Below the pieces are notes generated by a model. The model saw nothing but the letters and a program-made list of their open reading frames with translations. It was not told the origin of the DNA and made no database searches. From Streptomyces violaceusniger Tu 4113 (GTDB taxonomy: Bacteria > Actinomycetota > Actinomycetes > Streptomycetales > Streptomycetaceae), in contig NC_015957.1 in assembly GCF_000147815.2 (NCBI RefSeq), forward strand, positions 806,001 to 870,000: a stretch of DNA of 64,000 nucleotides, given 5' to 3'. This document shows, piece by piece, positions 60,789 through 64,000 of the stretch (the first letter of the stretch is position 1; every line of letters begins with the position of its first letter). The position numbers and the translations under genes are program-made.

Positions 60789-61766
60789 ATGTCCCCGATC
60801 GCGGAGGTGGAGGGGCGGCGGATCGCGCTCAGGAACCTCGACAAGGTCATCCATCCGGCCACCGGCACCACAAAGGGCGAGCTGCTGCACTACCTGGCGT
60901 CGACCGCGGACCCGCTCCTCGGTCATCTGCGCGGGCGGCCGCTGGCGTTCCTCCGCTACCCGGACGGCCCCGACGGCCAGAAGTTCTTCACCAAGAACCC
61001 GCCTCCTGGCACGCCTTCCTGGGTGACGACGGTCGAGGTCACCCGCCATAAGGGGGAGACCGCGCGGCAGGTGCTGATCGAGGACCTGCCCTCGCTGATG
61101 TGGGCGGCCAACCTCGTGGTGGAGTTCCACGCCCCGATGTGGCGGATCGACCAGGGCGTGGGCATCGCCGACCGGCTCGTCTTCGACCTCGACCCCGGGC
61201 CGCCCGCCACGATCGTGGACTGCCGCGTCGTGGCCGTATGGCTGCGCGAGCGGCTGGCCGCCGATGGCCTTACGGCGTATGCGAAGACCAGTGGCTCCAA
61301 GGGGCTGCATCTGCTGGTGCCGGTGGAGCCGACGCCCTCCCACCAGGTCACCGCCTACGCCAGACGGCTGGCCCTGGAGGCCGCGAACGCCATGCCGGAT
61401 CTGGTCATCCGCAAGATGACCCGCGCGCTGCGCCCGGGGAAGGTGTACGTGGACTTCAGCCAGAACGCGGCCGCGAAGACCACCGCCGCCCCCTACACCC
61501 CCCGCGCCCTCCCCGAACCGGCCGTCTCCACGCCCGTCACCTGGGAGGAAGTCGAGGAGTGCCAGGCCCCGGGGGCGCTGTCCTTCCTGATCGACGACAT
61601 CCCCGCGCGGCTCGAACGCCACGGGGATCTGCTCGCCCCGCTGCTGGACCCGGCGCAGGCGCGCCCGCTGCCGACGGGGGAGGGCGGTGCCGGTGAAAGC
61701 GACGGAGAAGCCGGTGAAAGCGACGGCGAACAGGACGCCGACGACGAAGGCGCGGTCGACCGATGA
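60789..61766 (+). CDS. NHEJ DNA polymerase/primase (LigD polymerase domain, stand-alone)
   Basis: 325 residues of the archaeo-eukaryotic primase type found in LigD: LRNLDKVIHPATGTTKGELLHYL, RYPDGPDGQKFFTKN, the metal pair in VFDLDPG (about 132-135), KTSGSKGLHLLVPV and VYVDFSQNA. It fills gaps at broken ends, preferring ribonucleotides. The tail of 35 residues repeats GESDGE. The stop overlaps the ligase start by ATGA (61763-61766). In many bacteria polymerase and ligase are one LigD protein; here they are separate genes. Confidence 0.94.
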   Translation: MSPIAEVEGRRIALRNLDKVIHPATGTTKGELLHYLASTADPLLGHLRGRPLAFLRYPDGPDGQKFFTKNPPPGTPSWVTTVEVTRHKGETARQVLIEDLPSLMWAANLVVEFHAPMWRIDQGVGIADRLVFDLDPGPPATIVDCRVVAVWLRERLAADGLTAYAKTSGSKGLHLLVPVEPTPSHQVTAYARRLALEAANAMPDLVIRKMTRALRPGKVYVDFSQNAAAKTTAAPYTPRALPEPAVSTPVTWEEVEECQAPGALSFLIDDIPARLERHGDLLAPLLDPAQARPLPTGEGGAGESDGEAGESDGEQDADDEGAVDR

Positions 61767-62701
61767 CGTCGTCCCCTGAGCCGCCTCTTCAGCCGCCCGT
61801 GGACGTGGCGCTGGCCCGCGTCGTCCCCACCCTGCCGACCGCCCCGCCCGGACGGCGGCTGGCGTACGAGCCCAAGTTCGACGGCCATCGGCTGCTGATC
61901 TTCCGGCTGGTGGACGCCGTAAGGATGCAGGCCCGCTCCGGCCGCATCATCACCCGCGCCTTCCCCGACCTGGAGGCCGCCGCGCGGCCGCTGCCGCCCG
62001 GCACGGTCCTCGACGGCGAGGTGGTGGTGTGGGCGGGCAACCGTACGGACTTCGCCGCCGTCCAGAAGCGCGCCTTCGCCGCGTCCGAGTCCCGGGCGGG
62101 CCGGCTCGCCCGGGAACTGCCCGCCTCCTACGCCGCCTTCGACCTGCTCGCGATCGGCGAGGAGGATCTGCGGCCGCTGCCGTACGCGGAGCGCCGGGCC
62201 AGGCTGATGGCGCTCCTCGAACCGCTCGGCCCACCGCTGCAGGCCGTGCCGATGACGACCGATCCGCAGCTCGCCGCGACCTGGTACGAGGCGCTTCCGG
62301 AGATCGGGGTCGAGGGCCTGGTCATCAAGGACCTCGACCAGCCCTACCGGCCGGGCCGCCACTGGCGGAAGCTGCGCCATTCGGAGACCCGTGACGCCGT
62401 CGTCGTGGGCGTCGTCGGCCCCCGCCTCCGCCCGCGCGCCCTCGCGCTGGTGCTCCCCGGCGACGACGCGCCCGTGATCTCCGCCCCGCTCGCCACGGCC
62501 GTCCGGGCCCAGCTCAGCACGGCACTGCGCGATCTGCCCGACCCCCAGCCCCCGCCCGCCGAACTCCCCACCGCACTGGACCGGGTCGGCGCCGAGATCG
62601 CCTACCGCCCGATCGCCCCGGACCTGACGGTCGAGGTCCGCCAGGAAAGCACGGTCCGCCACGCGGCGACGACGGTCATGCGCCTTCGCATCCCGGACTG
62701 A
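61763..62701 (+). CDS. ATP-dependent DNA ligase (NHEJ, LigC/LigD-ligase type)
   Basis: 312 residues. The nucleotidyl lysine K38 is in YEPKFDGHR; also seen are LDGEVVVW, AAFDLLAIGEEDLR, GVEGLVIKDL and WRKLRHSETRDAVVVGVVG (motif V), followed by an OB domain. It seals nicks after end processing. Translation is coupled to the polymerase. No nuclease (phosphoesterase) domain of LigD is found here, so the window has polymerase and ligase only. Confidence 0.93.
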   Translation: MTSSPEPPLQPPVDVALARVVPTLPTAPPGRRLAYEPKFDGHRLLIFRLVDAVRMQARSGRIITRAFPDLEAAARPLPPGTVLDGEVVVWAGNRTDFAAVQKRAFAASESRAGRLARELPASYAAFDLLAIGEEDLRPLPYAERRARLMALLEPLGPPLQAVPMTTDPQLAATWYEALPEIGVEGLVIKDLDQPYRPGRHWRKLRHSETRDAVVVGVVGPRLRPRALALVLPGDDAPVISAPLATAVRAQLSTALRDLPDPQPPPAELPTALDRVGAEIAYRPIAPDLTVEVRQESTVRHAATTVMRLRIPD

Positions 62702-62822
62702 CGTCGCGCGCCGCGCGCCGCGCGCCCCGGCGCCGCGCCCGTGATCCGACCGTGGTCGGCCCGCTCGCCATCGGCACCGAGCCGTGGCCGAGGCCGGGCC
62801 CCGAGGCGGCCCGCGCGTCGGA

Positions 62823-63854
62823 TCAAGCCTCGGGCCGGCCCCCACCGGCCGTACCGGCCGACCCCTCCGTACCGGCCGACCCCTTTGTACCGGCCGAACC
62901 CGCCGCACCCACCGCACCCGCCGAACCCTCCGGATCCGGCGGCCCCGTGATCACAGCCGTCACCCGGCTGCCCGGAGCCAGTTCGCCCCGCTCCGCCAGC
63001 CCGTACACACCCCACAGCATCTTCGCGACATACCGCCGTTCCACCCGCACCCCATGCCGCTCCTCGAACCGAGCCGCGAACGCCTCCAACTCCACCGGAA
63101 CGCGCCCGTACCCGCCGCCGTGATAGCCGTGCTCGATCCGCCAGTCGCCGAACGCGCGCCCCCACCCGCGCCGGTGCAGCTCGGCCACCTCACCCTCCAG
63201 ATAGCCGTCCGCCCCCTTCAGCACGGCGAACCCCACCGCCCGCGCACCGGCTGGGAGCGCGGCCGCGATACCGGCGAGGGTGCCGCCCGTGCCGACGGCG
63301 CAGCACACCACATCGCCCGAGCCGAGGTCGGGCAGCTCCGCGACGAGGTCCGCGGCCCCGCCCGCCGCCAGGACGTTCGTACCGCCCTCCGGGAGGACGT
63401 AGGCGCTCCCCCACCGCTCCTCCAGCCCCCGCAGCGGGCCCGGGTCGTTCTCGCTCAGGCCGCGCAGCGTCTCGCGGTAGGCGGAGCGGGTGACGAAGGC
63501 CAGCTCCATGCCATGCTCCTCGGCCCGCGCCAACGACCAGTTGCGCGGCGCGCCGGCCAGCTCGTCGCCCCGGATGACCCCGACCGTCGACAGCCCGTGC
63601 GCGGCCCCCGCGGCCGCCACGGCGCGGATGTGGTTGGAGTAGGCACCACCGAAGGTGAGCAGCCGGGTGTGCCCCTGCTCGACGGCCGCGCGCAGATTCG
63701 GGGTGAGCTTGCGCCACTTGTTGCCCGGCACCAGCGGATGGATGAGATCGTCCCGCTTCAGCCGCAGCTCCACGCCCCGCTCGGCGAGCCATGGGTCGGC
63801 CACGTCCCACACGGGGGACGGCAGCCGGGGCCGTATCGGGCCGGAGGTGTCCAT
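62823..63854 (-). CDS. PLP-dependent D-cysteine desulfhydrase / ACC-deaminase family
   Basis: About 343 residues of the tryptophan-synthase-beta PLP fold. The PLP lysine is in VPGNKWRKL, followed by TFGGAYSNHIRAVAAAGAAHG; GTGGTLAGI is the phosphate-binding loop. The family deaminates or desulfhydrates D-cysteine or aminocyclopropane carboxylate; which cannot be decided. The last 35 residues are a GSAGT repeat (SAGTKGSAGTEGSAGTAG), unusual for the family. An ATG at 63854 is chosen; a GTG at 63866 is also possible. Confidence 0.88.
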   Translation of the reverse strand: MDTSGPIRPRLPSPVWDVADPWLAERGVELRLKRDDLIHPLVPGNKWRKLTPNLRAAVEQGHTRLLTFGGAYSNHIRAVAAAGAAHGLSTVGVIRGDELAGAPRNWSLARAEEHGMELAFVTRSAYRETLRGLSENDPGPLRGLEERWGSAYVLPEGGTNVLAAGGAADLVAELPDLGSGDVVCCAVGTGGTLAGIAAALPAGARAVGFAVLKGADGYLEGEVAELHRRGWGRAFGDWRIEHGYHGGGYGRVPVELEAFAARFEERHGVRVERRYVAKMLWGVYGLAERGELAPGSRVTAVITGPPDPEGSAGAVGAAGSAGTKGSAGTEGSAGTAGGGRPEA

Positions 63855-63866
63855 CGGGCGTCTCAC

Positions 63867-64000
63867 CCGTCCATTCTCGCCGCCGTGTCACGGAGGGCCG
63901 ACGCGTCGGAAAAAGTTGACGCGTCCGACACCTCGCGGCGGTCCTCGGCGAAGCGGTGGGTTGACCGGTGGAGCGCGAGCGTTACGAGAAGCGCGCTATC
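63867..64000. other. Upstream region of the PLP gene at the window edge
   Basis: Contains two copies of GACGCGTC-GGA / GACGCGTC-CGA (63900-63930) around TTGACG, a possible promoter reading rightward out of the window. No gene start can be confirmed before base 64000. Confidence 0.35.

Overview
The window is high-GC actinobacterial DNA, almost certainly a Streptomyces chromosome. Supporting signs are the strong G/C third-codon bias, the AfsR-type regulators, a DUF397/XRE pair, a GPP34 protein, the fused F420 gene fbiC, actinobacterial NHEJ genes and apparently leaderless promoters. No rRNA, tRNA or CRISPR array was seen.

Region by region. (1) 1-3.3 kb: a thiolase-like lipid-transfer protein with its DUF35 partner, divergent from an acyl-CoA ligase. 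(2) 3.4-4.2 kb: two small genes sharing a Gly-His-Thr/Ala-Pro peptide motif, one exported with two copies and one cytosolic with six tandem copies. (3) 4.4-9.9 kb: an AfsR-type regulator beside a paralogue that has lost its DNA-binding half. (4) 10-18.5 kb: a catabolic cluster (two amidohydrolases, two LLM oxidoreductases, two SDRs, an AraC regulator). (5) 18.6-24.9 kb: TetR/O-methyltransferase pair, a dead NAD(P)-binding gene, a Tat-exported PHP phosphoesterase and fbiC. (6) 25-28 kb: a decayed ATPase gene split by a TnpB element whose ends can be placed to the base. (7) 28-38 kb: ADP-ribosylglycohydrolase, GT87 membrane transferase, GNAT, sodium:solute symporter, a second piece of the catabolic regulon, DUF397/XRE and GPP34. 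(8) 38-43 kb: a membrane-anchored D,D-carboxypeptidase with a long repeat-bearing acidic region and a large membrane protein. (9) 43-51 kb: a tightly overlapping five-gene operon, trypsin-like protease / PknG-like kinase / VWA / four-TM sensor / solute-binding protein. (10) 51-54 kb: two IPT/TIG repeat proteins, the second frameshifted in a G run. (11) 54-64 kb: Otr(A)-like ribosomal protection GTPase with an overlapping leader ORF, a GH30-like hydrolase, TetR/NmrA pair, Ku / LigD-polymerase / ligase, and a PLP deaminase.

Two threads tie genes together. Six copies of a palindrome CTGACG-N3-CGTCAG (perfect or one mismatch) sit at the promoters of the regions 1, 4 and 33.5-35.3 kb enzymes, defining one regulon for breakdown of an unidentified acyl-CoA-activated compound; its regulator is not obvious in the window. 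The five-gene operon resembles the mycobacterial GlnH-GlnX-PknG sensory path with a VWA protein and a serine protease added. These two, with the small repeat-peptide pair, are the best candidates for undescribed biology here.
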